Shown piece after piece: positions 1 to 18,222 of a stretch of 64,000 nucleotides of DNA. Both the position numbers and the translations under genes were made by a program. This DNA is from Pseudomonas baltica (GTDB taxonomy: Bacteria; Pseudomonadota; Gammaproteobacteria; Pseudomonadales; Pseudomonadaceae), in NCBI RefSeq assembly GCF_031880315.1, contig NZ_CP134771.1:1984001-2048000 (forward strand), read 5' to 3'. Numbering within the stretch: the stretch's first letter is position 1; each line of letters opens with the position of its first letter. The notes below the pieces were generated by a model that was not told the origin of the DNA, ran no database searches, and was given only the letters and a program-made list of their open reading frames with translations.

Positions 1-304
1 GGTCCGGATCGGCCTTGCCGGGCAGTTGCAGGCTGAACCACTGGCGAGTCAGGGCCATGCGATCCTTGAGCCCGGCATAACTGACCGTGCGCAAGGGCAC
101 GCCCGCCGCCTTGGCCAGCCGCCGAGCGGCCTCTTCGGTATTGAGATTGCGCTTCTCGACCCAAAGCCACAGGTGCTCGCCATCGCCACTGAGCGGGATA
201 TCGAGCACTTCGTCGACCTGAAAATCTTCAGCGCTGGCCTTGAGCACAGCGCTGCCCAGCGCCGCTGCGAATGCACGCGGCCCGAGCAGTTCGAGTTCGG
301 TCAT
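1..304 (-). CDS. truD: tRNA pseudouridine(13) synthase TruD, partial (N-terminal ~101 residues)
   Basis: TruD converts U13 of tRNA(Glu) to pseudouridine in the cytoplasm. Only the N-terminal 101 residues lie in the window; the gene runs off the left edge. Translating the minus strand from the ATG at 304 gives [12 protein letters not shown]..., and the family signature GLKDRMA appears at residues 78-84, with D81 as the expected catalytic aspartate. The start codon overlaps the ispF stop (ATGA), so the two are translationally coupled, the usual ispF-truD arrangement in gammaproteobacteria. Identification is confident from the motif and the neighbour. Confidence 0.93.
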   Translation of the reverse strand, partial: MTELELLGPRAFAAALGSAVLKASAEDFQVDEVLDIPLSGDGEHLWLWVEKRNLNTEEAARRLAKAAGVPLRTVSYAGLKDRMALTRQWFSLQLPGKADPD

Positions 305-774
305 GGGCGCAGCAACAGGGCAACGGCGTGAACGGCAATGCCCTCTTCGCGGCCGGTGAAGCCGAGTTTTTCTTCGGTCGTGGCCTTGACGTTGACTTGA
401 TCGAGCTCGATGTTCAGATCGGCGGCGATCTGGGCGCGCATGGTCTCGATGTGCGGGGCCATTTTCGGGGCCTGGGCAACGATGGTGGCATCGACGTTAC
501 CGACCACCCAACCCTTGGCCTGAACGATCGCGACCACGTGACGCAACAGCACACGACTGTCGGCACCCTTGAATTGCGGGTCGGTGTCCGGAAAATGCTT
601 GCCAATATCGCCCAAAGCCGCAGCACCGAGCAACGCATCGCTCAAGGCATGCAGCAGCACGTCGCCGTCGGAGTGCGCGAGCAGCCCGAAGCGGTGCGGG
701 ATGCGCACGCCCCCGAGAGTAATGAAATCGCCATCCGCGAAACGGTGCACATCATAGCCGTGGCCAATACGCAT
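301..774 (-). CDS. ispF: 2-C-methyl-D-erythritol 2,4-cyclodiphosphate synthase
   Basis: IspF cyclises CDP-methylerythritol 2-phosphate to MEcPP in the MEP isoprenoid pathway and works as a zinc-dependent homotrimer. The 157-residue product is family length. It opens with [12 protein letters not shown], where D8 and H10 are metal ligands, and has the conserved [14 protein letters not shown] block. An open frame continues upstream but that extension is REP-like sequence, so the ATG at 774 is the start. A hairpin followed by a T-rich tract ends only a few bases before this ATG (see the terminator entry), which is unusual. The pathway partners ispD, dxr and uppS are in the same window. Confidence 0.97.
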   Translation of the reverse strand: MRIGHGYDVHRFADGDFITLGGVRIPHRFGLLAHSDGDVLLHALSDALLGAAALGDIGKHFPDTDPQFKGADSRVLLRHVVAIVQAKGWVVGNVDATIVAQAPKMAPHIETMRAQIAADLNIELDQVNVKATTEEKLGFTGREEGIAVHAVALLLRP

Positions 775-775
775 A

Positions 776-804
776 AAAGAAAACGCCCCGATTGAGTCAG
801 GGCG
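776..804 (-). terminator. Hairpin plus T-tract immediately upstream of ispF
   Basis: Read on the minus strand, an eight-pair stem (CGCCCTGA / TCGGGGCG, one G-U pair) with loop CTCAA is followed by TTTTCTTTT and then directly by the ispF ATG. It looks like an intrinsic terminator for fghA, but its 3' arm GGGGCG is also the only purine-rich stretch where an ispF ribosome binding site could be. It may stop readthrough, or fold over the binding site. Function is inferred. Confidence 0.55.
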
Positions 805-910
805 TGATTCTACCTGCTTTGGCCGACCTTGGCGCCCTCTAGTAGCACGCCATCCAATGTGGGCACGGGCGCTACCCGCGAAGCGTACAACGCGCAATCG
901 CGTCGACCCA

Positions 911-938
911 TTTGCAGGCAGAGCCGGCTCCCACAAGG
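911..938. repeat. REP half-element between ispF and fghA
   Basis: Degenerate copy of the Pseudomonas REP arm (gcaggcagagccggctcccac), in the 165-bp gap between the fghA stop and the ispF start. No protein-coding signal is seen in the gap. Confidence 0.6.
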
Positions 939-939
939 T

Positions 940-1782
940 TCAGGCCAGCGCCGCCGCGTGGTGGCGCAGGTGATCGTCGATGAAGCTGGCGATGAAGTAA
1001 TAGCTATGGTCATAGCCCGGCTGCAACCGCAACATCAGCGGGTAATCCGCCGCTTTGGCCGCTTGCACCAGAGCTTCGGGCTTGAGCTGATTCTCGAGAA
1101 AGTCATCCCGATCGCCCTGATCGACCAAGGTCGGCAGACGCTCGCGGGCCTCGGTCAACAGCACCGACGCATCCCACTCACGCCACTTCGAACGCTCCTC
1201 GCCCAGGTAGCGCGAAAACGCCTTCTGCCCCCACGGGCAATCCATCGGATTGCTGATCGGCGAAAACGCCGACACCGAACGATAGCGCCCAGGATTGCGC
1301 AAAGCGCACACCAGCGCGCCATGACCGCCCATGGAGTGACCGCTGATACTGCGCCGCTCGCTGGCCGGGAAATGCGCCTCCACCAGGGCGGGCAACTCCT
1401 GCACCACATAATCGTGCATGCGGTAATGCCGCGCCCACGGCTGCTGGGTGGCGTTGAGGTAGAAGCCGGCGCCCAGCCCGAAGTCCCAGGCGCCGTCCGG
1501 ATCATCCGCCACGTCCGGGCCGCGCGGGCTCGTGTCCGGTGCGACGATGATCAACCCCAGTTCGGCGGCGAGCTTGTGCGCTCCCGCCTTTTGCATGAAG
1601 TTCTCGTCGGTGCAGGTCAGGCCCGACAGCCAATAGAGTACCGGCAACTTGCCACCTGCCTCCGCTTGCGGTGGCAGGTACACGGCGAAGGTCATGTCGC
1701 AACCCAGCACCTCGCTGCGATGCTTGTAGCGCTTGTGCCAGCCGCCGAAGCTCTTCTGGCACGAAACGTTCTCCAGGCTCAT
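940..1782 (-). CDS. fghA: S-formylglutathione hydrolase
   Basis: FghA hydrolyses S-formylglutathione to formate and glutathione, the second step of glutathione-dependent formaldehyde detoxification. The 280-residue protein is an esterase-D type alpha/beta hydrolase: the nucleophile elbow [11 protein letters not shown] places Ser150, with Asp in the DQGDRDDF segment and His in GYDHSYYF completing the triad. It follows adhC by only 12 bp and is certainly in the same operon, so the two enzymes of the pathway are co-expressed. Start is the ATG at 1782. Confidence 0.97.
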   Translation of the reverse strand: MSLENVSCQKSFGGWHKRYKHRSEVLGCDMTFAVYLPPQAEAGGKLPVLYWLSGLTCTDENFMQKAGAHKLAAELGLIIVAPDTSPRGPDVADDPDGAWDFGLGAGFYLNATQQPWARHYRMHDYVVQELPALVEAHFPASERRSISGHSMGGHGALVCALRNPGRYRSVSAFSPISNPMDCPWGQKAFSRYLGEERSKWREWDASVLLTEARERLPTLVDQGDRDDFLENQLKPEALVQAAKAADYPLMLRLQPGYDHSYYFIASFIDDHLRHHAAALA

Positions 1783-1794
1783 GGCATGTCTCCC

Positions 1795-2964
<1,170 letters not shown>

Positions 2965-3026
2965 TTAATAATCCATCTCGCAACAAAACATTATTGCCGT
3001 GCAGGGACAATCAAGATGCTAGTCCG

Positions 3027-3923
3027 ATGAACGAGAACCGCTGGGAAGGTATAGACGAATTCGTCGCGGTGGCCGAGTGCAGTCAATTCACTGCGGCAGC
3101 GGAGCGGCTCGACGTCTCGGCCTCGCACGTCAGCCGACAGATCGCACGTCTCGAAGATCGCTTGCAGACGCGCTTGCTCTACCGCAGCACGCGCCGGGTG
3201 ACGCTGACCGAGGCCGGGCAGACCTTCCTGCAACATTGCCAGCGGTTGCAGGACGGTCGCGAAGAGGCGCTGCGCGCCGTGGGTGATCTGGCCAGCGAAC
3301 CCAAGGGCCTGCTGCGCATGACCTGCGCGGTGGCCTACGGCGAGCGCTTTATCGTGCCGCTGGTCACGCAGTTCATGGGCCAATATCCGCAACTGCGGAT
3401 CGATATCGAGCTGAGCAATCGACCTTTGGACCTGGTTCACGAAGGGATCGACCTGGCCGTCCGCCTGGGTCGCCTGCAGGACTCGCAACTGGTGGCCACG
3501 CGTCTGGCGCCACGGCGCATGTACCTGTGCGCATCAAAGTCCTATCTGGCTCGGTACGGCCGGCCCCACAGTCTGTCGGAGCTGGCGCGGCACAATTGCC
3601 TGGTCGGCAGCTCGGACCAATGGGCGCTGCAACAGGATGGCCGGGAATTATCGCAACGGGTGCAGGGCAATTGGCGCTGCAACAGCGGACAGGCGGTGCT
3701 GGACGCTGCGCTTGCAGGCATCGGTTTGTGTCAGCTGCCGGATTATTACGTGCTGGAGCATTTGCGCAGCGGCGCGTTGATCTCGTTGCTGGAGGCGCAC
3801 CAGCCGCCGAATACGGCAGTGTGGGCGCTTTATCCGCAGCAGCGGCACTTGTCGCCAAAAGTGCGCAAGCTGGTGGATTATCTAAGGGAGATGCTGAGCA
3901 AACGGCCAGAGTACCTGGGTTGA
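3027..3923 (+). CDS. LysR-family transcriptional regulator next to adhC-fghA
   Basis: A 298-residue LTTR. The N-terminal winged helix-turn-helix is clear (FVAVAECSQFTAAAERLDVS followed by ASHVSRQIARLE), then a linker helix and a type-2 periplasmic-binding-like effector domain from about residue 90. The ATG at 3027 (MNENRWEGIDEF) is chosen because the HTH begins at the usual distance from it; the frame extends further upstream without a family match. Divergence from adhC-fghA suggests it controls formaldehyde detoxification, but the effector cannot be read from sequence. No sharp T-N11-A palindrome was identified with confidence. Confidence 0.9.
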   Translation: MNENRWEGIDEFVAVAECSQFTAAAERLDVSASHVSRQIARLEDRLQTRLLYRSTRRVTLTEAGQTFLQHCQRLQDGREEALRAVGDLASEPKGLLRMTCAVAYGERFIVPLVTQFMGQYPQLRIDIELSNRPLDLVHEGIDLAVRLGRLQDSQLVATRLAPRRMYLCASKSYLARYGRPHSLSELARHNCLVGSSDQWALQQDGRELSQRVQGNWRCNSGQAVLDAALAGIGLCQLPDYYVLEHLRSGALISLLEAHQPPNTAVWALYPQQRHLSPKVRKLVDYLREMLSKRPEYLG

Positions 3924-3930
3924 ATTTGCG

Positions 3931-3961
3931 GGCCTGTTCGCGAGCAAGCTTAGCGCCCACA
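3931..3961. repeat. REP half-element between convergent LysR gene and ispD
   Basis: A single REP arm (ttcgcgagcaagcttagcgcccaca) lies in the 101-bp space between two convergent genes, the typical location for Pseudomonas REP sequences. It may serve as a weak bidirectional terminator. Confidence 0.65.
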
Positions 3962-4024
3962 CGTGCAAGGTTCACTGCGCGTCAGGGCGCGATGAGGCCG
4001 GCAAAACGCCGCAAGATAACGGGG

Positions 4025-4735
4025 CTAACCTGGCTTGTTCGCCCACCGCTGGCGTAACCATTCAAGGTCTTCCGGACGGGTGATTTTGAGGTTATCGGCA
4101 CGGCCTTCGATCAACCGTGGCGCTTGCCCGGCCCACTCCATGGCCGAGGCCTCGTCGGTGATTGCCACGTCCGCTACCAGGCTGTCGGCCAGCGCCCGGT
4201 GCAAGGCGCCGAGCCTGAACATCTGCGGCGTATAGGCCTGCCAGATGCTACTGCGGTCTACTGTCTCGCGTACCCGGCCGTTACTGTCCGCGCGCTTGAG
4301 GGTGTCCCGCGCCGGTACTGCCAGCAAGCCGCCGACCAGATCGTCGCCGAGTTGCATCAACAGATTATCGAGGTCGCTGCGCGCCAGATTGGGCCGCGCG
4401 GCATCATGCACCAACACCCAGTCGTCATCGTCGGCGCCCTGCCCGTGCAGATAGAGCAAGGCGTTGAGCACCGAATCGGCACGCTCGACACCGCCGGCCA
4501 CGCGCTGGATACGCGAGTCGGTGGCGCAGGCCAGATTCGGCCAATAGGGATCGTCCACTGCCAGGCTGACCACCAGGCCCTTGAGCCCCGGGTGATCGAG
4601 AAAACAGCCGAGGCTATGTTCGAGCAGTGTGTGCTGACCCAGGGTCAGGTATTGCTTTGGGCGGTCGGCGGCCATGCGCGCGCCTACCCCCGCTGCGGGG
4701 ATGACTGCCCAGAAGGCAGGTAACGCTGAATTCAT
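4025..4735 (-). CDS. ispD: 2-C-methyl-D-erythritol 4-phosphate cytidylyltransferase
   Basis: IspD transfers CMP from CTP to MEP, the third MEP-pathway step. The 236-residue protein begins with the nucleotide-binding signature IPAAGVGARM...DRPKQYLTL and contains VLVHDAARPN, both diagnostic of the family. Its ATG overlaps the ftsB stop by four bases, giving the conserved ftsB-ispD pair. In this genome ispD and ispF are separated by adhC-fghA and the LysR gene, as in other pseudomonads. Confidence 0.97.
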   Translation of the reverse strand: MNSALPAFWAVIPAAGVGARMAADRPKQYLTLGQHTLLEHSLGCFLDHPGLKGLVVSLAVDDPYWPNLACATDSRIQRVAGGVERADSVLNALLYLHGQGADDDDWVLVHDAARPNLARSDLDNLLMQLGDDLVGGLLAVPARDTLKRADSNGRVRETVDRSSIWQAYTPQMFRLGALHRALADSLVADVAITDEASAMEWAGQAPRLIEGRADNLKITRPEDLEWLRQRWANKPG

Positions 4736-5010
4736 TGGGCCAACTGATAGAGAGTCTCGCCGTTCTTGACCATGCCCAGTTCCTGGCGGGCACGCTCCTC
4801 AACGGTTTCCATGCCTTTCTTCAACTCGGACACCTCGGCGTCGAGCACGCGATTGCGTTCTTCCAGGCGCTTGTTTTCAGCCTCCTGGTCGGCAATCTGC
4901 TGGCGCAGCTCGGTGGCTTGGGCCAGGCTGCCATTACCGACCCACAGGCGGTATTGCAACCCACCCAACAGGGCGAGCAAAACGAGGAACAACCAGTAAG
5001 GACTGCGCAT
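4732..5010 (-). CDS. ftsB: Cell division protein FtsB
   Basis: FtsB is a bitopic inner-membrane protein of the divisome that forms the FtsQLB complex. The 92-residue product has a short cytoplasmic start (MRSPYW), one transmembrane segment (LFLVLLALLGGLQYRLWV, about residues 7-24), then a heptad-rich coiled coil (about 28-70, QQIADQEAENKRLEERN) and a short C-terminal tail. A TTG one codon upstream of the ATG is not preferred. It overlaps ispD by four bases and lies 222 bp downstream of eno. Confidence 0.95.
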   Translation of the reverse strand: MRSPYWLFLVLLALLGGLQYRLWVGNGSLAQATELRQQIADQEAENKRLEERNRVLDAEVSELKKGMETVEERARQELGMVKNGETLYQLAQ

Positions 5011-5062
5011 CAAGGTATCCAGTGGTAAAGACGATCACATCATGGATCGTCTGATGGCACGA

Positions 5063-5082
5063 AGCCCGGCATGCACCGGGCT
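5063..5082 (-). terminator. Hairpin in the eno-ftsB gap, possible eno terminator
   Basis: A perfect seven-pair inverted repeat (AGCCCGG / CCGGGCT) lies between eno and ftsB. The following minus-strand sequence is only mildly T-rich (TTCGTGCC), so termination may be partial, letting some eno transcript reach ftsB-ispD. No other feature is apparent in this 222-bp gap. Confidence 0.35.
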
Positions 5083-5232
5083 CAGCACTCTGAAGCATCT
5101 GCCAGCAACGACGGCGCAGAATGATCCGCACCGACGGCTGGCATCTTTTTACCATCTATTGCCCGGCTGTGAAATGCCCCGCCCGAGCAACGGTCATGCG
5201 TCTTGCTCGACCGCGCTGGCAGATCCCGCTAT

Positions 5233-9260
<4,028 letters not shown>

Positions 9261-9347
9261 TTAAAGCGGTCAGAGCCGCCGGGGAAAGCGAAGGAAGGCC
9301 GAAGCCCCCGATGGCCAAAAATCATTTGGACATCGGCAACCCCTGCG

Positions 9348-9376
9348 ATTACTGGAATCCACAGAAGTTGTATCAA
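9348..9376 (-). promoter_or_regulatory. Candidate sigma-70 promoter for pyrG
   Basis: On the minus strand TTGATA (9371-9376), a 17-bp spacer and AGTAAT (9348-9353) lie in the 173-bp tilS-pyrG gap. The -35 box is good and the -10 box fair. This is a prediction from consensus only. Confidence 0.4.
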
Positions 9377-9412
9377 GAAGGGAGCGTAGTCTACCGGAAA
9401 GCGCCTTTCATC

Positions 9413-10720
9413 TCAAACGTTGCGCGCGAGTGATGCGTCGATGTTCGGGGGTGACCATTTCAGCATGGCGCTTTCACGATTGAGGCGCCCTTGATTGGCC
9501 ACCGCGTAAAGCTCGCCATCGAGATACAGCAACGGCAGGCGCGCGCGGGCGAATGCGGGGACGCCGATTTCGTTGAGCAGACGCTTGAGGTCGCGATGGC
9601 CGCGGCCTTGCAGGTTCATGGTCTCGCCGCCTTGGCGATAACGAACCTCGAGATGGCCCGGCGCAATGTCGCCCGTCCAGCGCAGCTCGCCATTGCCGGG
9701 CAGGAGCAAAGGCTGGCTGGGGTCGAGCCAGGGGCCGACGGGCAGCGGCGGCTGCAACCAGTAGCCGGACAGCCACCAGATACGCTTCTGGCTGGCGTGC
9801 AGCTCGCCATCGGCCAGTCGCCAGATCGGCGTGGCGGCCGGGGTGGCATCGCGCAGGTCATGCCATCCCGCCCAATGTGTGGCGTCTGGCAGGCGCGTCA
9901 ACGGCGCCAGCCAGGTCTGCAGCGCATTGCGCTGACGGGCGGCGGAGAGCCGGCGCAGGGGCGGCAATGACAAAGTAGGCACGCCGAGCCACAGGTAACT
10001 GTTGCCCATCAGCGCATCTTCGAGGTCTTCGCGCCCCAATTCTTCCAGCAGTTGCAGGGCCTCGTTCACATGGGCCGCAGCCCTGGCCATATTTTGCGAG
10101 GCCTGGGGCCAGCGAGTCGCCAGCGCGGGGAATATCTTCAACCGCAAAAAATTGCGCGACGGACGGTCATCGGCATTGCTAGGGTCTTCGACCCAAGGGA
10201 CCTGCCGCTCGGTTGCCCAGGCATGCAGGCGCGCCCGGGGAACATCGAGCAGGGGTCGTACCAGCAGCCCGGCGCCCAGCACCCGCTTGCGCGGCATCGC
10301 GGCTAATCCGCGCACCCCGGCGCCGCGCAACAGCCGGAACAACAGGGTTTCGGCCTGATCGTCGCGATGCTGGGCGGTCAGGAGCACCTCTCCGGCCTGC
10401 AGACACTCGATAAATGCCTGATAGCGAGCGTCCCGCGCGGCCTGCTCGAGGCTGGCGCCGGGCTGGACTTCAACGCGGATCACCTGCAAGGGCATGCCAA
10501 GCTGCGCGCAGACTGCCTCGCAGTGTGCGGGCCAATCATCGGCAGCAGCTTGCAGGCCGTGATGGACATGGATAGCGCTGAGTGGTGGCAACGCGTGCAG
10601 GCGGGCGAGTTCGGCGAGTTGATGCAGCAGGACGGTAGAGTCGAGACCGCCGGAGAAGGCGATGTGCCAGGCGGGGGCATTGCGGTAGGGAGTGAGTTGC
10701 TGCAGCAGCTGATCGAGCAT
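9413..10720 (-). CDS. tilS: tRNA(Ile)-lysidine synthetase
   Basis: TilS modifies C34 of tRNA(Ile) CAU anticodons to lysidine, changing the codon read from AUG to AUA, and is essential. The 435-residue protein has the PP-loop motif AFSGGLDSTVLL near residues 20-31, the ARDARYQAF and QHRDDQAET segments, and a C-terminal substrate-binding domain (MNLQGRGHRDLKRLLNEIGVP). The ATG at 10720 is chosen because the frame upstream of it is a translated REP element. It lies downstream of accA, separated by 115 bp containing that REP. Confidence 0.95.
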   Translation of the reverse strand: MLDQLLQQLTPYRNAPAWHIAFSGGLDSTVLLHQLAELARLHALPPLSAIHVHHGLQAAADDWPAHCEAVCAQLGMPLQVIRVEVQPGASLEQAARDARYQAFIECLQAGEVLLTAQHRDDQAETLLFRLLRGAGVRGLAAMPRKRVLGAGLLVRPLLDVPRARLHAWATERQVPWVEDPSNADDRPSRNFLRLKIFPALATRWPQASQNMARAAAHVNEALQLLEELGREDLEDALMGNSYLWLGVPTLSLPPLRRLSAARQRNALQTWLAPLTRLPDATHWAGWHDLRDATPAATPIWRLADGELHASQKRIWWLSGYWLQPPLPVGPWLDPSQPLLLPGNGELRWTGDIAPGHLEVRYRQGGETMNLQGRGHRDLKRLLNEIGVPAFARARLPLLYLDGELYAVANQGRLNRESAMLKWSPPNIDASLARNV

Positions 10721-10769
10721 GATCGGGCCCTGCGGACTGGATTGAAGGTATGGGATGTTGCTACCGACG

Positions 10770-10828
10770 TCTTCGCGGGCAAGCCTTGCTCCCACAGGTG
10801 CAAGGCTTGAGCCCGCTATCGCCGGCGT
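10770..10828. repeat. REP element between accA and tilS
   Basis: A canonical REP arm (cttcgcgggcaagccttgct, then cccacagg) at 10771-10797 is followed by a degenerate inverse copy (gcaaggcttgagcccgc). It fills most of the 115-bp accA-tilS gap. Confidence 0.85.
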
Positions 10829-10835
10829 GGGCTTA

Positions 10836-11783
10836 TTACAGCCCGTAGCTCATCAGACGCTCATAACGGCGCGCCAGCAGCGTGTCGTTGTCAAAGCCCT
10901 TGAGCATGTCCAGCTGCGCAGTCAGCTCGGCGCGGATGTTGGCCGCTGCCTTGGCCGGATCGCGATGAGCGCCGCCCAATGGCTCGTTGATGACCTTGTC
11001 GACGATGCCCAGGCCCTTCAAGCGCTCGGCCGTGATGCCCATGGCTTCGGCAGCGTCCGGCGCCTTTTCGGCGGTCTTCCACAGGATCGAGGCACAGCCT
11101 TCCGGCGAAATCACCGCGTAGGTGGAATACTGCAGCATGTTCAGCTGATCGCAGACACCAATGGCCAACGCACCGCCCGAACCGCCTTCACCGATAACGG
11201 TAGCGATGATCGGGGTTTTCAACCGTGCCATGACGCGCAGGTTCCAGGCGATCGCTTCGCTCTGGTTGCGCTCTTCGGCGTCGATGCCCGGATAAGCGCC
11301 GGGGGTGTCGATGAACGTCAGGATCGGCATCTTGAAGCGCTCGGCCATTTCCATCAGACGGCAGGCCTTGCGGTAGCCTTCAGGGCGCGGCATGCCGAAG
11401 TTGCGACGCACCTTCTCGCGTACTTCACGGCCTTTTTGATGACCAATGATCATCACCGGCTGCTCGTCCAGGCGGGCGATGCCACCGACGATAGCGGCGT
11501 CATCGGAAAAGTGCCGATCGCCGTGCAGTTCGTCGAACTCGGTGAAGATGTGCTGGATGTAGTCCAGGGTGTACGGGCGGCGTGGATGACGCGCCAGGCG
11601 GGCAATCTGCCAGCTGGTCAGGTTGCCGAAAATGCTCTCGGTCAACGTGCTGCTCTTGTCCTGCAGACGCGAGATCTCATCGCCGATATTCAGAGAGTTA
11701 TCGTTACCGACCAGGCGCAATTCTTCGATCTTGGCCTGCAGGTCGGCAATCGGCTGTTCGAAATCAAGAAAATTCGGGTTCAT
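10836..11783 (-). CDS. accA: Acetyl-CoA carboxylase carboxyltransferase subunit alpha
   Basis: AccA pairs with AccD to transfer the carboxyl group from biotin to acetyl-CoA, giving malonyl-CoA for fatty acid synthesis. The 315-residue product has the family start [20 protein letters not shown] and the core [28 protein letters not shown] and [15 protein letters not shown]. The ATG at 11783 matches the family start; the upstream frame is non-coding. A 157-bp gap to dnaE contains a palindrome centred on TTCGAA (11910-11923) that could mark the end of the dnaE message. Confidence 0.97.
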   Translation of the reverse strand: MNPNFLDFEQPIADLQAKIEELRLVGNDNSLNIGDEISRLQDKSSTLTESIFGNLTSWQIARLARHPRRPYTLDYIQHIFTEFDELHGDRHFSDDAAIVGGIARLDEQPVMIIGHQKGREVREKVRRNFGMPRPEGYRKACRLMEMAERFKMPILTFIDTPGAYPGIDAEERNQSEAIAWNLRVMARLKTPIIATVIGEGGSGGALAIGVCDQLNMLQYSTYAVISPEGCASILWKTAEKAPDAAEAMGITAERLKGLGIVDKVINEPLGGAHRDPAKAAANIRAELTAQLDMLKGFDNDTLLARRYERLMSYGL

Positions 11784-11940
11784 AGTCTTCCGTCTTGGGT
11801 CGACGGCCAGGCGGCCGGCCGGTTGATCCGTTTGGCGCCATACCTTACGGAATTGGCGCATTCAGGTCGAGTTTAAAAATCAGGTCGAGCCATGCCTCGC
11901 TGGCGGCGCGCGTTTCGAAACGCCACCGGCGGGCTCTGAA

Positions 11941-15462
<3,522 letters not shown>

Positions 15463-15489
15463 GTTGATCCTATATGAAGCCGAATCAGC

Positions 15490-15582
15490 CCCTGTGGGAA
15501 CCGGCCGTGCCCGCGAATGACCTCAGCCATGAGCTGCCAGGCCGGCCGTAGAGCTTGGCGGGCAGAGCCCGCTCCCACAGGG
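15490..15582. repeat. REP pair (inverted) between dnaE and rnhB
   Basis: cctgtggga...cgtgcccgcgaa (from 15490) faces ggcgggcagagcccgctcccacagg (to 15582). The pair occupies half of the 180-bp gap; nothing else is recognised there. Confidence 0.85.
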
Positions 15583-15642
15583 TAGAGATGTTTGGAGGGG
15601 AGATTGTACCGGGGTCCGGCACAAACATCAGCAGAGCGTATG

Positions 15643-16278
15643 TTACGCCAGATCTGTATCCAGATAAGGGCGTGCTTCCAAGGCCGCGCGCACCGGGGCG
15701 AAGGAGCGTCGATGAATCGGCGTCGGGCCCAGCCGCGCCAGCGCTTCAAGGTGCACGGGCGTCGGATAGCCCTTGTGCCCACCGATGCCGTACCCGGGGT
15801 AGATCAGCTCGAAAGCGCTCATTTCACGATCACGGCTGACTTTCGCCAGAATCGACGCCGCAGCAATCGCTGGCACCTTGGAATCGCCCTTGATCACCGG
15901 CGCCGAAGGCACGTTCAACTGCGGGCAGCGATTGCCATCGATCAGCGCCAGCCGCGGCGTCACGCTCAGCCCCTCGACGGCGCGCTGCATCGCCAGCATG
16001 GTGGCATGGAGGATGTTCAGACGGTCGATCTCGTCGACTTCGGCCCGCGCAATACACCAGGCCACGGCCTTTTCGCAGATTTCTTCGTAGAGCAGCTCGC
16101 GACGCGCTTCAGTGAGTTTCTTGGAATCGTTAAGGCCCAGGATCGGCCGGCGCGGATCGAGAATCACCGCTGCCGTGACCACCGCGCCACACAAGGGACC
16201 GCGACCGACTTCATCGACCCCGGCGACCAGCTCTTCGACCAAGTCGTAATCCAGGCCTATCTGCAATTGCCTGCTCAT
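15643..16278 (-). CDS. rnhB: Ribonuclease HII
   Basis: RNase HII cleaves RNA in RNA-DNA hybrids and starts removal of misincorporated ribonucleotides. The 211-residue protein has the active-site block [16 protein letters not shown] near residues 18-33 (D and E of the DEDD set) and [13 protein letters not shown], then [21 protein letters not shown]. The start at 16278 ([10 protein letters not shown]) lies four bases downstream of the lpxB stop, which supports it over the longer open frame that runs into lpxB. It is in the lpx operon. Confidence 0.96.
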   Translation of the reverse strand: MSRQLQIGLDYDLVEELVAGVDEVGRGPLCGAVVTAAVILDPRRPILGLNDSKKLTEARRELLYEEICEKAVAWCIARAEVDEIDRLNILHATMLAMQRAVEGLSVTPRLALIDGNRCPQLNVPSAPVIKGDSKVPAIAAASILAKVSRDREMSAFELIYPGYGIGGHKGYPTPVHLEALARLGPTPIHRRSFAPVRAALEARPYLDTDLA

Positions 16279-16282
16279 GCTT

Positions 16283-17446
16283 TCAGACACTCCTTGGTAA
16301 CGACGCTCGCGCCGGGTCGAGCAAGGCCAGCACCGCCTCGGCGGCCTGGTTCGAGGCATCCAGGCGCAAGGTGCGGTGGATGGCATCGAAGCCTTGGGTC
16401 TGTTCGGTGCCGCCATCGATCAACGGCAGCAAGGTATCGGCCAGCGCCTCGGCGGTGGCGGCGTCCTGCAACAACTCCGGCACCAACAGGCGCTGGGCCA
16501 GCAGGTTGGGCAGCGACACGTAAGGGCTCTTGACCATGCGTTTGAGGATCCAGAACGTCACCGTCGACAGCCGGTAGGCCACCACCATCGGTCGCTTGTA
16601 CAGCAAGGCCTCCAGGGTCGCGGTGCCGGAAGCGATCAGTACCGCGTCGCAGGCGGCCAGAGCGGCATGGGACTGACCATCGAGCAGTGTCACCGGCAAC
16701 TGTCGCCCGTCCAGCATCGCCTCGAGCTGGGCGCGCCGTGGCGGGCTCGCGCACGGAATCACAAAACGCAGATCAGGCCGCTGGCTCAGCAGACGTTGGG
16801 CGGCATCGAGGAACAACTCGCCCAGACGCCCCACCTCACCACCACGGCTGCCGGGCATCAACGCCACCACCGGCACATCCGCAGCCAACCCCAGTTGCGC
16901 ACGCGCAGCCTGGCGGTCGACTTCCAGCGGCACGGTGTCGGCCAGCGGATGGCCGACGAATTTCACTGGCACGCCCTGCTCTTCGTAGAATCTTGCCTCG
17001 AAGGGCAGCAACGTCAGCATCAAGTCGCAACCTTCACGAATCTTGAGCACGCGTTTTTGCCGCCAGGCCCAGACCGACGGGCTCACATAGTGGACGGTCT
17101 TGATCCCGGCCTGACGGAGTTTGAGTTCGATGTTGAGGGTAAAATCAGGCGCGTCAATACCGATGAACACATCCGGGCGCTGCTCGATCAGGGCAGCGAT
17201 CAGCTCTTTGCGGCGGCGCAGCAGTTCGCGCAAACGCCCCAGGACTTCGACCAGGCCCATGACCGACAGGCGCTCCATGGGGAAAGACGATTGCATACCC
17301 TCGGCTTCCATCAGCGGACCACCCACGCCGATGAAGCGAATGCCGGGATGGCGCGCCTTGAGCGCGCGCATCAGACCAGCACCGAGAATATCGCCGCTGG
17401 CCTCTCCGGCCACCAACGCTACGGTCAATACCTGTGGGAGTGACAT
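16283..17446 (-). CDS. lpxB: Lipid-A-disaccharide synthase
   Basis: LpxB joins lipid X and UDP-2,3-diacylglucosamine into the lipid A disaccharide at the inner membrane. The 387-residue GT19 enzyme has the N-terminal signature [17 protein letters not shown], the [11 protein letters not shown] segment, YVSPSVWAW, and a C-terminal donor site region ([11 protein letters not shown]). The start overlaps the lpxA stop (TGATG), showing translational coupling inside lpxD-fabZ-lpxA-lpxB-rnhB. Confidence 0.97.
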   Translation of the reverse strand: MSLPQVLTVALVAGEASGDILGAGLMRALKARHPGIRFIGVGGPLMEAEGMQSSFPMERLSVMGLVEVLGRLRELLRRRKELIAALIEQRPDVFIGIDAPDFTLNIELKLRQAGIKTVHYVSPSVWAWRQKRVLKIREGCDLMLTLLPFEARFYEEQGVPVKFVGHPLADTVPLEVDRQAARAQLGLAADVPVVALMPGSRGGEVGRLGELFLDAAQRLLSQRPDLRFVIPCASPPRRAQLEAMLDGRQLPVTLLDGQSHAALAACDAVLIASGTATLEALLYKRPMVVAYRLSTVTFWILKRMVKSPYVSLPNLLAQRLLVPELLQDAATAEALADTLLPLIDGGTEQTQGFDAIHRTLRLDASNQAAEAVLALLDPARASLPRSV

Positions 17447-18222
17447 CAGCGGGTGATGCCCCGCGAAGAGCCTTCGATGGACTTCAGGAACAAGGCGACT
17501 TCAGGGTGCTCGGCGGCAGGCTCGGCCAGTTCGGCGATCGCCTTGTCGACGGTCAGGCCTTGGCGATAGACCACCTTGTAAGCACGGCGCAGCGCCTGGA
17601 TCGCTTCGTTGCTGAAACCGCGACGGCGCATGCCTTCGAAATTCATGCTGCGCGCTTCGGCCGGGTTGCCGAACACCGTGACGAATGCCGGAACATCCTT
17701 GCCGATGGCGGTGCCCATGCCGGAAAAACTGTGCGCGCCGATATGGCAGAACTGATGCACCAGAGTGAATCCGGAGAGGATCGCCCAGTCATCGACGTGC
17801 ACGTGGCCGGCCAGCGCGGTGTTATTGACCAGAATGCAGTGGTTGCCGATCACGCTGTCGTGGCCGATATGGGCATAGGCCATGACGAGGTTATGGTCGC
17901 CCAGCGTGGTTTCGTGACGATCCTGCACGGTGCCCCGGTGGATGGTCACACCTTCGCGAATCACGTTATGGTCGCCGATGACCAGGCGCGTTTCTTCACC
18001 CTTGTACTTGAGATCCGGGGTGTCTTCGCCTACCGAGGAAAACTGGTAGATGCGGTTATGCTTGCCGATGCGGGTCGGCCCCTTGAGTATCACGTGAGGG
18101 CCGATGACGGTCCCCTCGCCGATCTCCACACCTGCACCGACGATCGACCATGGGCCGACCTCGACACCGTCCGCCAATCTGGCAGATGGGTCGATGATGG
18201 CACGAGGGTCAATCAAACTCAT
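17446..18222 (-). CDS. lpxA: UDP-N-acetylglucosamine O-acyltransferase
   Basis: LpxA performs the first committed step of lipid A synthesis, adding a 3-hydroxyacyl chain from ACP to UDP-GlcNAc. The 258-residue product is a left-handed beta-helix of hexapeptide repeats ([20 protein letters not shown]...) with the catalytic histidine in AYAHIGHD and the acyl-chain ruler region around residues 165-180. It overlaps fabZ by four bases and lpxB by one. Confidence 0.98.
   Translation of the reverse strand: MSLIDPRAIIDPSARLADGVEVGPWSIVGAGVEIGEGTVIGPHVILKGPTRIGKHNRIYQFSSVGEDTPDLKYKGEETRLVIGDHNVIREGVTIHRGTVQDRHETTLGDHNLVMAYAHIGHDSVIGNHCILVNNTALAGHVHVDDWAILSGFTLVHQFCHIGAHSFSGMGTAIGKDVPAFVTVFGNPAEARSMNFEGMRRRGFSNEAIQALRRAYKVVYRQGLTVDKAIAELAEPAAEHPEVALFLKSIEGSSRGITR

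Noticed and set aside
11910..11923. Palindrome gcgtttcgaaacgc as an intrinsic terminator of dnaE
   Set aside because: It is a perfect dyad but leaves no loop and has no T-run, so I mention it only as a possible transcript-end or protein site in the accA entry.
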